This document shows, piece after piece, positions 9,886 through 23,100 of a stretch of 64,000 nucleotides of DNA. This DNA is from Pseudognaphalium luteoalbum (lineage: Eukaryota; Streptophyta; Magnoliopsida; Asterales; Asteraceae). Both the position numbers and the translations under genes were made by a program. Every line of letters begins with the position of its first letter. Position 1 is the stretch's first letter. Where the stretch lies: contig OY730197.1 of the NCBI GenBank assembly GCA_963422505.1, forward strand, positions 83,461,178 through 83,525,177, in the 5' to 3' direction. The notes below the pieces were generated by a model. That model made no database searches. It was not told the DNA's origin and worked only from the letters and a program-made list of their open reading frames with translations.

Positions 9886-12800
9886 ATGGTGATGGAAATC
9901 AACGGTCAAGATCTCGTGAGATTGAAATGCAGTGTTCAAACTTACGATTGGGGAAGGATTGGACACGATTCGCTGGTTGCAAATCTGTTTTGTAGCTCAT
10001 CCGATGATGCTGGAATCGATGAGAATCAGCATTATGCTGAGTTATGGATGGGGACTCATCCGTCCGGACCTTCTTTTGTTGTTGATAATGATAATAAACA
10101 GATCGAGAATGTGAGTTTAAAATCATGGATTTCGAGTAATCCGATTGAGATTTTGGGGAATCTTGTAATTGATAATTGGGGGATTGATCTTCCGTACATG
10201 TTTAAGGTAATTATTTACTAATTAATTGATGATTCATTTGTTTATGTTTTAATATAATGCTTAGTAAATTTTAAAAATATGATAATTATTAGTTTATTAC
10301 TATTGTATTTGATTAGGTTAGAATGCACTTTGATTTTGTTTAATTAATTAATTAATTAATAATTAATTGTTGTAGAATTAAGCAATTGCATGTAGTTTGT
10401 GTACATAAGATAGTTTGGAAGTATGCTACATACAGTAACAGTAAAAAGTAATGTATGCTTGTGAGATATATATAGATAGTGCTAGGTGTTATCATGTTCG
10501 ATGTTATTTACTAATGATGAATGATATTTGTATTGAATAAAAATCTACGTAGCGCGATTGAAGTTTTTTGAAGTTAGCTTTGGCTTTATTTTTGTTTCCT
10601 AGTATGAGTGAGTTGGTTCTGCTATGCGTGTGGGGGTTAGTAATGTTATATTGTTACTGATACAAGTGATTGTGAATTAGGTACTTTCAGTTGCAAGGGC
10701 ATTGTCAATGCAAGCTCATCCTGATAAGGAATTGGCGGGATTCCTTCATACGTTGAAGCCAAATGTGTATAAAGATACAAATCACAAGCCTGAAATGGTT
10801 CTGGCGGTAACAGAGTTTGAGGCATTATGTGGGTTTATTAGCTCCCAGGTAGGCATACAGCTTCAGTATTATTGCATTGTGTACTTCAGTGCACGAAATA
10901 TATCTACCATTAATGTTTGTTAAGTGTTAACATGTTTCAAGCTTGTGTATGACCTAATTGTCTTTTATGAGCCATCTCAAAGATCAAGACATGACTTTTT
11001 TGCCTTCCTATCATTATAAGCTAAATTGGCTTCACGAGTGACTGAAAGTCCGATTCGTCTTGTTATAAGGCTAAACTGACTCAACTCGTACTTGTCTAAC
11101 AATTATGATCATATGCGAATGGAAAACTGACATGATGTTTTTTTAAGGGTTTGACATGGAGATCGTAAATTTCGATTGAATCAAATATAGAATATCAATA
11201 AAATTCCACAGATCGTTTACACAACTGTATTCTAGAAGTTGTGCTACGATCAACGAGGGTGGCCCCTTACATTGTGATTAGAGGTGTAAAGTTCGATACA
11301 CTCCCAAACTATAAACCCCATTCTGAATACTGACTAGCACATATATGAACTAACTGTTGAGTTTGGCACAAAAGCTCCACCCTCTCTCTGTTTTAGTTAT
11401 CTAACCGCCTGTAGATTCAAAGTAATTCATGTCTTCTAGATACTATGATAAAGAATATGCCACTTATATGAGAGACCAGCAAATGTGGCTTACAACAGTA
11501 TTATAGTTCTTTGAACTCGCACGTATATGAACTGACCGTTGAGTTTGGCACAAAAGCTCCACCCTCTCCCTGTTTTAGTTACCTGAGCGCAGATCGCCTG
11601 TAGATACTAGATACTATGATAAAGAAGTTTGCCACTTATATGAGAGGCCATCAATGTGGTGATCTGAGTATCTTATAACAATAATATAGTTCTATAAACT
11701 TCCAAGAATTTTTTTCATTACGGGTTTGCAGTCTGAGTTTTGTGTGTACATTTGTAGGAACTTGATGATGTGCTTGAGAATGTTCCTGAGATCATGGAAG
11801 TGGTTGGTAGCGCATATGCAGACCAAAGTATGCCTTTCAATGAGCAAGGCAAGGGAGCAAAAGAAATGCAATTTCTTCGGTCAGTATTTATTAAACTCAT
11901 GTCAGCTGAAAGTAAGGTGGTTTCTGAAGCGGTGTCTAAATTGATCAATCGGATTAATACAGAAAAGAAGGTACCTAACTCCACCTAGTTTGTCGTTTGT
12001 TTAATGCTTAGATTTAGTTTGTTATTTTTTCTTGTTGTGGATTATTTAACTCCTATCTTACAGAAGATAATCTAGCCTTTTCATCATTACTAGTTGCATG
12101 GTTGTAAAAGACGGGATTAGTCGGCCAATTATGGCTACCGACTAATCCATGGCCAAGTCGGTCAGAAAGTCGGTCAAAGACGGGTCAACGCGAAAAAACG
12201 GGTTTTTGGGTCAAAAAGCGGGTCAAAGACGGGTTTTTGGGCTGGTCAATGGTGGTCAACTTTTTAAAAAATAAGTATTTTGAACAATCGAACTACAATG
12301 TTTATGTTGGAGTTTTTTTATGACAATTATGTTAAAGTTTATGTATATTTACGTTTATCTTTGTGGTTCTTATCTATATTTATTCATATATAATTTTGAA
12401 AATTTATTTAAATACTAGAAAGTCAGTAAAAGTCAAAATCCCACTAATCTCCGACTAGTCCGTAAAATGACCCGACCGACTAATCCCCGACTTACGACTT
12501 TTTCAACCTTGACTAGTTGAATGATTAAATAAGCATTCACGATCTCGACCGACTAATCCCCGACTTACGACTTTTTCAACCTTGACTAGTTGAATGATTA
12601 AATAAGCATTCACGATCTCTTGTTCTTAGATTAGACTGAATGACATCCTTCTTGAAGTAGAACTAGATGTGAGAAAGAGTATTTAGGGACATTATTGATC
12701 GTGTTTTTTAGATAAATTATAGTTCTCATAGCTTATTCTTGTATTTAAACATGTAAGCAGTACATTCATTTCATACAATATATATTTAAAAAAGGGATAT

Positions 12801-14347
12801 CAAGATTTAAGTGATTGAGCTTATCAGAGTCTGGGTTGAGACCAAGACGTCAACAAATCAATGCTAAATGTCTAGGTTATTTATTAATTAGATGACTAAC
12901 ACAAGGATCTGGGGAGCCTAAAAGTATTTACATAGAGTGTGTTTTTATCTTGAGCATGCATATCAGAATGCAAAGTGTAGCAATTTACTTATAATCGGGT
13001 TGAATTTGTTCATGGTTTATGTAAATTGTATAAAACAAAAAAAATCGCTTCTAACTCTTATATGCATGTGTGTTTTGACTCATATGAGCTGACTCATGAG
13101 GGGAGTCATGAGTTGAAGTTATGATATCGAGTCACGAGTCGAGTCGTGAGTAGACAACTATGATCATATCTGACATACTAATTATATATATAAAGAATCT
13201 CAAAATTATGGACAAAAAGTGTGTTGGGTCAGCACTACCCTATTTATGACATGTACCAAAAAGTATCCATTTTGACATGGTCACGTAGGAAGTTGCTTTA
13301 AATGATGGTGTCTTTGAGATGAATAGAGTGATCAGGATGTTACTATATTCTAGGATAAGAAATTGGACGATGAAATGAGAACAAACTATGGGACTCTCAT
13401 GTAACGAAGAAGTCGTATTGCTACTACATTAAATTCATTGTAGCATAACTGAGTTTTATTATGTTATACTATACTATTAGCTGTAAAATGCAGATAGTAG
13501 TTGTGGGGTTGGATGACTGCTAATTATTTTTATGGTTCACCAGATAAGGCCGCTAACTATCAAAGAAGAACTAGCATTGAAACTTGAAAACGAGCACCCA
13601 CATGATATTGGAGTCATCGCATCCTTCCTCTTCAATCATGTGAGGTTAAATCCTGGTGAAGCTTTATATATAGCACCAAATGAACCTCATGCATATTTGG
13701 GTGGTGACTGTGTTGAGTGCATGGCAACTTCAGATAATGTTGTGCGTGCCGGCCTTACTCCAAAGCACCGCGATGTTAAAATTCTGTGCTCAATGCTTTC
13801 TTATAAGCAGGTAACTTTACAATCCAATAACCAATCTTGCATAATTTATAAATTTAAATTATCGTTTTCAGTATTTCTTGTTTACATATGTCAGGGGGCA
13901 CCAGAGATCTTGAAAGGGGTCCCATTGAATGCGTATATAACGAGGTACAACCCTCCTTTTGAGGAGTTTGAGGTTGAACGTTGCGTGCTGGACCAAGGTG
14001 CGTCTGTAATCTTCCCTGCCGTACCGGCCCCATCCATTTTCTTAGTCCTTTCAGGACAAGGTTCCATGTGCACATCACCACCATTATTGCCATCACCATC
14101 TTTATCACCATTGTTATCACCTTCATCTTTATCTCCGTCTTCATCATCTTCGTCATCACCATCTTCAACATCATCATCGCCTTTGTCATCACCGTCATCA
14201 TCTTCATCTGAAGATATAGTTCATAGAGGAGACGTGTTATTTGCTCCTGCAAATATGGAGATTCACGTGAGTACAGAATCAGAGTTGCATTTGTATAGAG
14301 CTGGAGTTAACCACTTCATGTTTTCGAAAACATCGACACTACATTGA
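9886..14347 (+). CDS. PMI: Mannose-6-phosphate isomerase (type I), five exons
   Basis: The enzyme interconverts mannose-6-phosphate and fructose-6-phosphate in the cytosol, feeding GDP-mannose, ascorbate and glycan synthesis. Exons: 9886-10206, 10681-10848, 11758-11970, 13544-13810 and 13895-14347. All introns are GT-AG and in phase 0, and the product is 473 residues. Family signatures are SVQTYDWGRIG, YAELWMGTHPSGPS, LSMQAHPDKELA, NHKPEMVLAVTEFEALCGF and NEPHAYLGGDCVECMATSDN. Predicted zinc ligands are Gln118, His120, Glu145 and His283, all present. An in-frame ATG at 9892 could also start translation. A Ser/Pro-rich stretch of about 47 residues (about 382-428) lies in the C-terminal cupin region, before the conserved GDVLFAPA, and explains why the protein exceeds the usual 430-440 residues. 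The reading frame is intact. Confidence 0.95.
11338..11703. repeat. Imperfect tandem duplication in isomerase intron 2
   Basis: Two units of about 185 bp (11338-11522 and 11523-11703) share GTTGAGTTTGGCACAAAAGC, AGATACTATGATAAAGAA and GCCACTTATATGAGAG. It is intronic, with no coding effect. Confidence 0.8.
12473..12618. repeat. 73-bp tandem duplication in isomerase intron 3
   Basis: Two almost identical 73-bp copies, each starting CGACCGACTAATCCCCGACT and ending near AAGCATTCACGATCT. The copies lie at the right end of a repeat-derived block (12100-12620) rich in GTCGGTCA and GGGTCAA words. Confidence 0.88.
14071..14212 (+). repeat. In-frame TCA/TCATCA-type simple repeat in isomerase exon 5
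   Basis: A degenerate CATCACCATC/TCATCTTC tract lies inside the coding exon and encodes about 47 residues, almost all Ser, Pro, Leu and Thr. It keeps the frame and lies between two conserved beta-sheet blocks, so it is expected to form a disordered surface loop. Confidence 0.88.
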
Positions 14348-15249
14348 GGAGTTTGGTAAGTTATCAATGGTGTTTTGCATGTACATCTGTGTATCATCAT
14401 GTTTTGTTATATTTATAGTGATACCTTAAAGTGCCACCTATCAACATACAGAGTAGTTGTCAAAAGTGAAACAAACGATAAGAACCTCATAAGTGAATCT
14501 TATATTTGTTTAATTTGATATCGTAATTATGTTTGTCCTTGTACTTTTTGTAATTTATACGAATCCATAAATACACCATGATTATCATTATTCTATGTAC
14601 GTATCTTTGTGAAAATTGTACTCATACCTATTTTGTTACTCCCTAAGGCCGTTTTTAGTTATGTTACATAAATAATTGCATCAGTTTGAGGCTATCAGGT
14701 TCTGTGGTGTTAACACAGGATCGTACTACCTTGATGTGTTAATCAATGTATTGTTTAGACACGTATATAGGTCTATATTTTAGATACACTTTTCATTACT
14801 GTTTTTGTGAAACCATAATTATGCAAGGGTTATAATCACTTATTGGTGAATTGCTTATTATGAAAGCAAATATGGGAAACTGTAAGGTAAGCAAATAGGT
14901 AAAGATGATTAAATCATTCACACAACCATGTTCATGTTTTGCATTATAAATGCATGCATTAAGCGTATATTACGATATGCAATGGCTTTTGTTTAATAAC
15001 AGTCTTTAGTAATGGTAATGGTACATTAAGTCATTAGTGACTAACCGCTAACGATTCAAGACCTATAACCACAAATGGCAACTTAAAAAAAAAAAAAGGT
15101 TGGATGATAAGAATTCATTTAGTATTCTTTATTGTGGTATCTTAAACCATTCGGAGCTTAGCATCCCTTATACGATATTATGTCTTTTTGTAACGATATC
15201 TACCAGTTTTCACAATTGAAGTTCACTAGAAGTGACGTGAATATACTAG
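14348..15249. other. Downstream flank of the isomerase gene
   Basis: About 900 bp of AT-rich sequence that holds the presumed 3' UTR and polyadenylation region. No other gene, RNA gene or clear transposon boundary is seen. Confidence 0.6.
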
Positions 15250-15489
15250 CTAGATGTGAGTTCTTTTAAGAATGCTAAAAAAAAGTAGAGAATGGGAGAA
15301 CCAATAGGATTCTTTCATTTTCCTACAAAATCCAATTCTTTTTTCTACCCCCTTGGTTAATTATCTCATTAACCGTAACTCCATAAATTATAAAAATTAC
15401 ATATTCGAAACCATCGTGTTTTTCTCTTCGATTAGAGATGTCATAAGATATACTTTCGACGAATTTTTTTCTTCGCTTTTTTTTACCGG

Positions 15490-16040
15490 ATTTCATAATA
15501 TAATCATATGTGATTTATGATAAAAAAAAAATTAAAATCTGTTCACGATTATTTATTCATGGTATTTGCTACTTAACACGTGATTATAACTTAATATTCA
15601 CCAACATTAATAGTTATAAATAAAAAATTAAAAATTGCAATAGTTTTCATTAAAAATCAGATGTGATTGTTATTTGTGCACTTAATCACAAGTGATTTGT
15701 TATATAATCACATATGATTTTGCATATAATCACATATGATTTTCATTTAAAAAATGATACTTGATGAGAAATTTACCGATATATGATAATTCATGTATGA
15801 TTTCAACTTGATTTTTACTTGATTGTATAATTCTTAGTCGATTTGAAAATCCGTATTTTATTACTCTTTAAACACATGTGATTGATAGTTGATATTCAAT
15901 CGCATGTGATTACACCTTAGTTTTTCATGTCTTAATCTCTTTACATCATCAATGATTTGAATTTAAAGTTTAATCGGAAATATAAGCGGGTGTGATTATT
16001 TTTTAGTGTTAAATCACATGTGATTTCACATTAAAAGTTT
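15490..16040. repeat. AATCACATGTGATT palindrome array in foldback core
   Basis: More than ten occurrences of ATCACATGTGATT-like palindromes and half-words (AATCACATATGATT twice, AATCACAAGTGATT, CAATCGCATGTGATT, AATCACATGTGATT) lie in 550 bp of AT-rich sequence. They occupy the place that telomere-like repeats hold in the related foldback at 7378-8140. Confidence 0.75.
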
Positions 16041-16081
16041 CTAAAACCCAAAAAAATGAAGAAAAAAAAATTCGTCGAAAG

Positions 16082-18604
16082 TGTAACAACCCCAAATTTA
16101 CTGTTTGGCGAAAGCATACTTTGGGATGATACTAATCAATAATCAAAACACACAAGGTATAATATGAACGACCACTATATGCGTCGTTTTACAATTTTAT
16201 TGATTTAAACAAAGTTTACATTAGCTCAGTTTTTAAATTGAGAGATTTACATACATAATTAATTTATACAAAATGTAACAATGCAGCTAAATCTCCGAAT
16301 GTTTTGCATGATGACTCGAGCTAATGATATCCCGAAGGCAGTCCAACCTACTGCTGAGTACCTGTGATACATGCTAAAATGGGTCAGCGAAATGTTGGTG
16401 AGCTCACAGGTTTGTATGTCAATACATATTGTATGAACCGCAAGATTTAATTGAATTTAAATTGCAATTAAGCAAAATAAAAGTTTTACAGCCATGAGCA
16501 CATAGTCTAGCTTAACTCGAGGTGTCAGGTCCACATTTAAGGTATCCTGATCGAGGTGGCTCCCACGAGTGCCTAATCTACACTCGTCTGAACAAATATT
16601 AGTACATCCGCTTACCCAGTTAGTGCATGCTAACCCGGACGAGGAGGGTCAATCCTATATGGTATCATATACTAATATTCACGCTACAACGTATTACCAA
16701 ACTATGCTGAGGAGGGCTTTGAAAGATTAGTAAGATAACTCATGTAGTAATTGTTTGTTTTCGTACTTGCGTTCATATAGTTAAAATAAAACGAGTAATG
16801 ATATCACACCCCTGAGTAAAACAGTAAAGTAGGGGCTATGAGACTCACCTGAGTCTTGAGAGTTTAACTTAATAAATTTGAGTTGATTAGCTGAAATGAG
16901 TTGTCCGAAGACTGGTAACCTGAGGGTGTCCACGATACGCGATGGTTATAAACGTGAGTAGGTATCTATAAAGACTACCTTTGTAGTTGTTCGTCCAACT
17001 AGAATGTCCAAATTACTACGATTTGGTTGATTAACTTGTCCAAGTTACTACGAGTTGGTTGGTTTGAGTATGTTTTGAAAACGTGTACAGCCCGTTGGTG
17101 ATTGGTTGCAATAATAATCTGTTTATTATTATCATGATTTTGAAGTGTTAAGTTCAAAAATGTATCCCGATGTGTTTTAAAAGTCGGATCGTATAAGCAT
17201 TTGAAGTTATACAAGTTTGACACTTAGTATAGAAATAGTTTGTAAACTTTCTGTTTTTAGCGTCACTTATAGCGACACTTAAGGGTTAGGCGTCACTCAG
17301 GAAGTGTCGCATAAAATTGTGAATTCTATATTAGTAAAGTCACTTGAGGAAGTGACGCATCAAGGGCGACACTTAAGCAAGTGTCGGATGCAAGTGTCGG
17401 ATAAGGGTGTTAAGCGTCACTAGGCAAGTGACGGATCACATCATAATTCGATTATAGACGTCACTTAGGCAAATGACGCTTGAAGTGTCGGTTTGGAGTG
17501 CCGGGTTTTGAATTTGCGACACTTAGGCAAGTGTCGGGAAAAAGAGGTTTTATGCGGCACTTAGGCAAGTGACGCAAAATTAGGGTTTTTAGCGACACTC
17601 AGTGTGTCACTTAAGTGACGTATTAAGTGACGCTACGCTGCACAGGTCTATGCGACACTTACGTCTGTTGGCCGGATTTTGAGCCGAAAACGTGTTTTCC
17701 GGTTTCCGTTTGACTTGGAACTTTTACCCAACCCACATTTGGACATTTCAAGCTCAAATAAACAACTTTTGTGGAAAATAAATGAAATCTACGAGTTTTC
17801 GAGAATTGTCAGAAACTTACGATTTAACGCCGGGAGAAACCGAAAAGGTAGAAATGTAGATCGAGTCGCGGTGACCGTTTTATCTTGAATAAGTCTTGGA
17901 TGATTATGATTTCTTGATGGTGTTTTGGTGGATTTCTTGGAGGGTTTTTAGTGAGAGGAAAAGTAGAGAGAAAAGAGAAAGTTAGAGAGAGAGATATGGT
18001 GAGAATGAGGGTGAGTTTGGTTGTTTGGTCAAAGAAGAAAGGGAGGGAAGGAGGGGTGTGGGCCGGCTTCAAGGGGCCCCACATGAGGCGGGAGTCTCCA
18101 ACTTTCGTTCCCTGGGTTTGCGCTCCGTGTGGTGTTTGTTTCTCCAGTCATTTAAATAATATTTTTACGCGTTTGAATATACGTTTTTAAAATACGAATG
18201 TTTATTCAATATTTTTATTGAAGTATTTTACCAAATACTTTATATTTGAGTTATACAATATAACTTAACTTCGTTTTGATGGTTTGCGCGCTTAATATTC
18301 TAATCGCGTAGATGTTTGTTTGTACGATACGAAATAATTGTGGAATATTATCAAAATAATATTTTGAGTAAAATGGTGTTATTAAATAATGTTATATTAT
18401 TTAATAAAATTGTTCACCAACGTCCGTATTAATTGAACCGAATTACATTCGATTTGAATTGCGTACGATTTAATCAAATCGCATAATTGTATATATTCAA
18501 CAATATATATTTCGATACATTAATTTGCCTAACACGGAAATAATTACATGTATTAACAGTTGATTAGGCACTAATCACTAATCCTAATTTTGGCGGGTGT
18601 CACA
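16082..18604 (-). repeat. Solo LTR-A, gypsy type
   Basis: A 2523-bp sequence starting TGTAACAACCCC and ending GGGTGTCACA, with the 5-bp target duplication GAAAG at 16077-16081 and 18605-18609. No internal domain lies between the ends, so it is a solo LTR left by LTR-LTR recombination. A pyrimidine-rich leader-like stretch reads on the minus strand (about 18084 down to 17880), so transcription was probably leftward. It is the same family as LTR-B: both ends and the word array match. Confidence 0.92.
17255..17655. repeat. AAGTGWCGC / GCGWCACTT hairpin-word array in LTR-A
   Basis: About twenty copies of AAGTGTCGC, AAGTGACGC or their reverse complements lie in 400 bp, often as inverted pairs separated by 3-5 nt. 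Examples are GCGACACTTAGGC followed by AAGTGTCG, and GCGTCACTAGGC followed by AAGTGACGG. Each pair can form an 8-9-bp stem with a short loop. The spacer AGGC recurs. Confidence 0.85.
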
Positions 18605-18654
18605 GAAAGTATATGTTGTTAGATCTAGAATCGAAGAGAAAAAGACGCTGATTC

Positions 18655-19220
18655 TGTAAGTCCCTAGTTCTAGGATCGATAACTTCGTTATCTGTAATAT
18701 TAAGGTGCGGAATCCCTTAATATGTCGTTATCTTACTATAACAAATAAGTTTGCGTTTAGGTAAACTAATACTTAGCTTTAAACGATTAAACGTCAAAGC
18801 CTAGCCTTTAGTAATTACGTTTTCTCTGGATTACTGAGTTCGCAGGTTGCGGAAAATCGAATGGCAAAAGTTATCTTTAATTCAAACCGAATCAAATATA
18901 TATACCGAGTTCACCTCGCAGGTCATGGGCCTACGAGTCCAACTCAACTCGCAGCCCAAGCCCAGCTTGGCTTCGGTTCAGTATTGCGAGTTCAGATCTC
19001 ATCTCGCATCGCAATGCCTTGCGACTTGAGATCTCGACTCGCTATACATGTTTTTTTCATTTTCGATATTCGTCTAACACTTTAATATACTAATATATTT
19101 AACGAATATTAATAACAAAACAAATATTCATTTACAAATCTAAACCAATATACAAACGTGATAACAATTACACTAGTTATATCACAAGCTAGATCTGTTG
19201 TCACAAACTATGTCTCAACA
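18655..19220 (-). repeat. 3' LTR of Copia-1
   Basis: 566 bp, TGTAAGTCCC to TCTCAACA on the plus strand. It contains several CTCGCAG/TCGCAA words (18839-19050) and, read on the minus strand, TATATATTTGATTCGG, a likely TATA box next to the word cluster. It has about 30 bp (around 18671-18705) that the other LTR of this element lacks. Confidence 0.92.
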
Positions 19221-20164
19221 GACTCTTTAAAAACATATCTATTATTGACAGTTCAAGATGATTACCAATATTATGATCCACATAAACAAATTATACTCAC
19301 ATATCTAAGCAACACCATTATTGTGAGTATGAATAGTACCAAGTGTTTTCTAAGATATGACATACTGAAGAATTCAAGCAACACATATAACACTGATTTC
19401 TTTAGATTCAAGGTAGAGGTTTATCGAACTTACACTTGAATTTAGAATTTAGACAAATATCAAACATACTTTGAAGATGGTATGTTTTCCAGGTCTGTAC
19501 TTAGTACAACAGAGGATCTCTTTTAGCATGATTCAAAATACATTTGAGAATATCAATTTAATTAAAGGCTCCAGGTCTGTACTCAGTACAACAAAGCCAC
19601 TAGTAATTAAGTTAATACCCATATTGTTACTATTTGTCATATTACAGCTTTATAATTACAATGTATGTGAATGCTATCAGTCAACAATTAAGACTTATGT
19701 CATACACCATATAATAGAAACACTAGATAACAATCAAGTATATTAAAATTTCTTAAATGCTTAGAGATGTTTATATAATTTGCCTACCAGTACATCATAT
19801 AATGAAGCTATCTAGACATTTAAAACATGCAAATTATAACTTGTGGATATAGGTGTATAATCAAATAAATATAAATACATACCTGATAGAACCGTTGTAG
19901 TTCTAATGTAGCTTTACTTGAACCTACTAACACATCATACTTAGGACATAAGCTTATTATTGTGAAGCTTATTCTCCTAATGTACTATCATCTCCCATAG
20001 TTTTTGCATATAAAAACTTAAACATTTTTCTAAAAGAACTACTGTTGTTCTTTTATTGGAGGCGATTCTCCTCAGGTAACAAGCAAATGAATGCTATACG
20101 CCCCCTTTTTTTAATAAAAACATAAAAAGTACTACTAACTATTACAAAAATACCCTTGGAAGAC
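19221..20164 (-). other. Copia-1 post-pol region, internally deleted
   Basis: Non-coding sequence between the pol stop and the 3' LTR. The piece from about 19245 matches Copia-2 at 45014 onward and across LTR-E. The usual polypurine tract beside the LTR is replaced by GACTCTTTAAAAAC, so the deletion that removed the second gene also damaged this site. Confidence 0.7.
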
Positions 20165-20167
20165 TAA

Positions 20168-23100
20168 TCACTCTGGATTTCTCATTCCTTCGAGTTGAAC
20201 CAACATCTCAAATATTGCTCTGTCGAACGCCTTTGTGTATAAGTCTGCTAAGTAATCCAATGACGGAACCTTAACTAACTTTATCAAATTCTTCTCAGCA
20301 TAGTCTCTAATAAAATGATGTCGAATATCAATGTGCTTAGTTTTACTGTGCTTCACCGGATTGTTGGTGATCGACATTGTTGATTCATTATCAATCATCA
20401 TAGGAGTATTGGTTATGTTTAACCCATAATCACGCAGTTGCTGTTGGATCCAAAGTACTTGAGAGCAATAGCTGTCAGCTGCAACATACTCAGCTTCACA
20501 TATAGAAATGGCTACCGAGCTTTGCTTCTTGCACCGCCAGGATACTAATCTACCTCCTAAGAATTGACATCCCCCGGTTGTAGATTTCCTATTCTGATTG
20601 CATCCTCCATAATCCGAATCAGTATAATATATGAGATCTAAGTCTCCATCAGTCGGATACCAAAGTCCCAGCTTCGGTTTCCCTTTGAGGTAACGAAAGA
20701 TCCATTTCACAGCTTGCATATGTGACTCTTTCGGATTAGCCTGATATCTTGCGCATATACAAACAACAAACATAATGTCAGGCCGAGAGGCAGTTAGATA
20801 CATTAGTGATCCGATCATGGCTCTATAAAGAGTTGGATCCACATCGCTATCACTCGATGTATCTGGTCCAAGGTTATGATTGACTGGAATTGGAGAATTG
20901 TAGACCTTACTTTCATCCATCTAAAAGCGTTCTAATAGCTCATATGTATATGTAGATTGATGAATAAAGAATCCATCCTTCTTTTGATCAACTTGCAATC
21001 CTAAGAATAAATTCAACTCTCCCATTGCAGACATTTCAAACCTTTTTCTCATGACTTTCTCAAATTCTTGACACATCTTTTCATCGGAAGATCCAAAGAT
21101 AATGTCATCAACATACACTTGCACAAGTAGAAAGTCTTTCTTCTTTCACTTTACAAAAAGTGTACTATCAATTGATCCTCTTGTGAATCCATTCTCAAGT
21201 AGATACGTTGATAGTGTTCCATACCACATCCGAGGTGCTTGATGTAATCCATATAGAGCCTTATTCAAATGATATACTCTATCTGGATAGTCAGGATCAG
21301 TAAACCCTGGTGGTTGTGAAACATACACCAATTCTTCAACTTTGCCATACAAAAAGGCACTCTTAACATCCAACTGATAAATTTTTATACCTTTAAATGA
21401 GGAAAATGCTAAGAATACTATAACTGCTTCTAGCCTAGCAACTGGTGCAAACACTTCATTGTAATCTATTCCTTCTTGTTGATTAAACCCTTGAACCGCT
21501 AGACGAGCTTTATTGCGAGTAATGACACCCCGATCATCTCTCTTACACTTAAATACCCATCTAGTTCCAATTGGATACTCTCCCTTTGGAAGGTCAACCA
21601 ACTCCCATACTTGTAATTTGGAGAACTGAGATAGTTCTTCTTGCATTTCTTCCACCCACTAACTTTCCTTTAGAGCCATTTGAACATTTTTAGGCTCAAC
21701 TTGTGAGATAAAGCATGAATATAGACATTGATTAGAAATCCCTGTCTCTTTCATTTCAGAATACAAGCTTGGGTGATTTTGGTTGTCAGAAATACTAGCT
21801 TTAACTCTAGTTAACATAGGTATTTGAGGATCACCTATGATATTCTCAGGTGGATGATTCTTGCTAGTCCGAGTAACCGTTACCGGTTCAACTGGTATTT
21901 CATCCTCCAAATTAGTACCTATTTCATGAGTACTATGAGGTTCAGGTGTGTCTTCCAAATCTGGTACCTCCTCACTGGATGGCTGTGAATTATCAATATC
22001 AGAAAATATTCTTAATTCTCTAAGTGGAGTAATGATATCATCCACTAAGTCTTGCAGCAGCTCTTCCTCATCTGGAGGTGTATTTACTTTGGATCTTTGA
22101 GATCCACTAGTAGATGGTTGATTTGGATCAGCACTTGTCTTGACTGCAGAAGATTGAGCATTCGATGTTGGAGTGTGGCCAATATCCTCATTTCCAGACA
22201 ATAAATGTTCATAAATCTCTGAATCACTGACAAAATCACTTACAGACACTTTAAAAGATGCAAAAAGATCTGAATAATTAAATTGCCAATCTAAGTCCTT
22301 ATGCACATCTGGTGTGTAGCTTGTAACTTAAATGTTATACACTACCTCCAAACAGTATGTGACTTTATTAAAAACTTTCTTATTTGGCGAATTAGGCATA
22401 TAACCTAGGAAGAATCCTTCGTCGGCCTTCTCACCAAATTTAGCTTGATGACCAGTTTTTAATATAGTGCAAGAAACTCCAAAGGGTTCAAGTCCTTTTA
22501 AGTTTGGTTTCTTATTGTTCAAAAGCTCATAACAAGTCTTGTTATGCTTTTTGACCGTAAGAACTCTATTTAGAACATAACATGCTGTATTCACTGCTTC
22601 TGCCCAAAAGATAACAGGAAGCTTTGAATCAGCAAGCATTGTTCTAGTAGCTTCTATCAACGTTCTATTCTTCCTTTCAGCTACACCATTCTGTTGAGGT
22701 TCATAAGGTGCACTGAATTGATGAATAATTCCTTTGCTTAAGCAATAGATATTCAACGTTGAGTTTTTGAATTCTGTTCCATTGTCACTACGAATACGCT
22801 TCACTCTCGTCTTATAGCATTCTCTACTAGATCAAAGAACTCAATTAGAATTCCAGGAGTTTCATCCTTAGATCCCAAAAAGAACACCCATGAGAATCTA
22901 GAATAATCGTCTGTGACCACTAAACAATACCATTTGCCACCTAGACTTCTCTTGCTTATAGGGCCGAAGAGGTCCATGTGTAGCAACTCAAATGGTAAGG
23001 AGATAGATTTTTCAGTCTTAGATCTGTGTGGTTTCTTGTGCTGCTTTCCTTTCATGCAAGAAACACACTTATCTTCAGACTCGAAACGTTTTTGTGGTAC

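Noticed and set aside
13854..14252. Long open frame on the minus strand opposite isomerase exon 5
   Set aside because: It is antisense to the Ser/Pro simple-repeat tract, Met/Lys-biased, and a shadow of the coding repeat.
17255..17655. CRISPR-like array
   Set aside because: Plant nuclear LTR sequence. Words are short, degenerate and in both orientations, with irregular spacers.
17824..18190. Overlapping open frames on both strands in LTR-A
   Set aside because: They arise from the pyrimidine-rich leader tract of the LTR. There are no homologous motifs.
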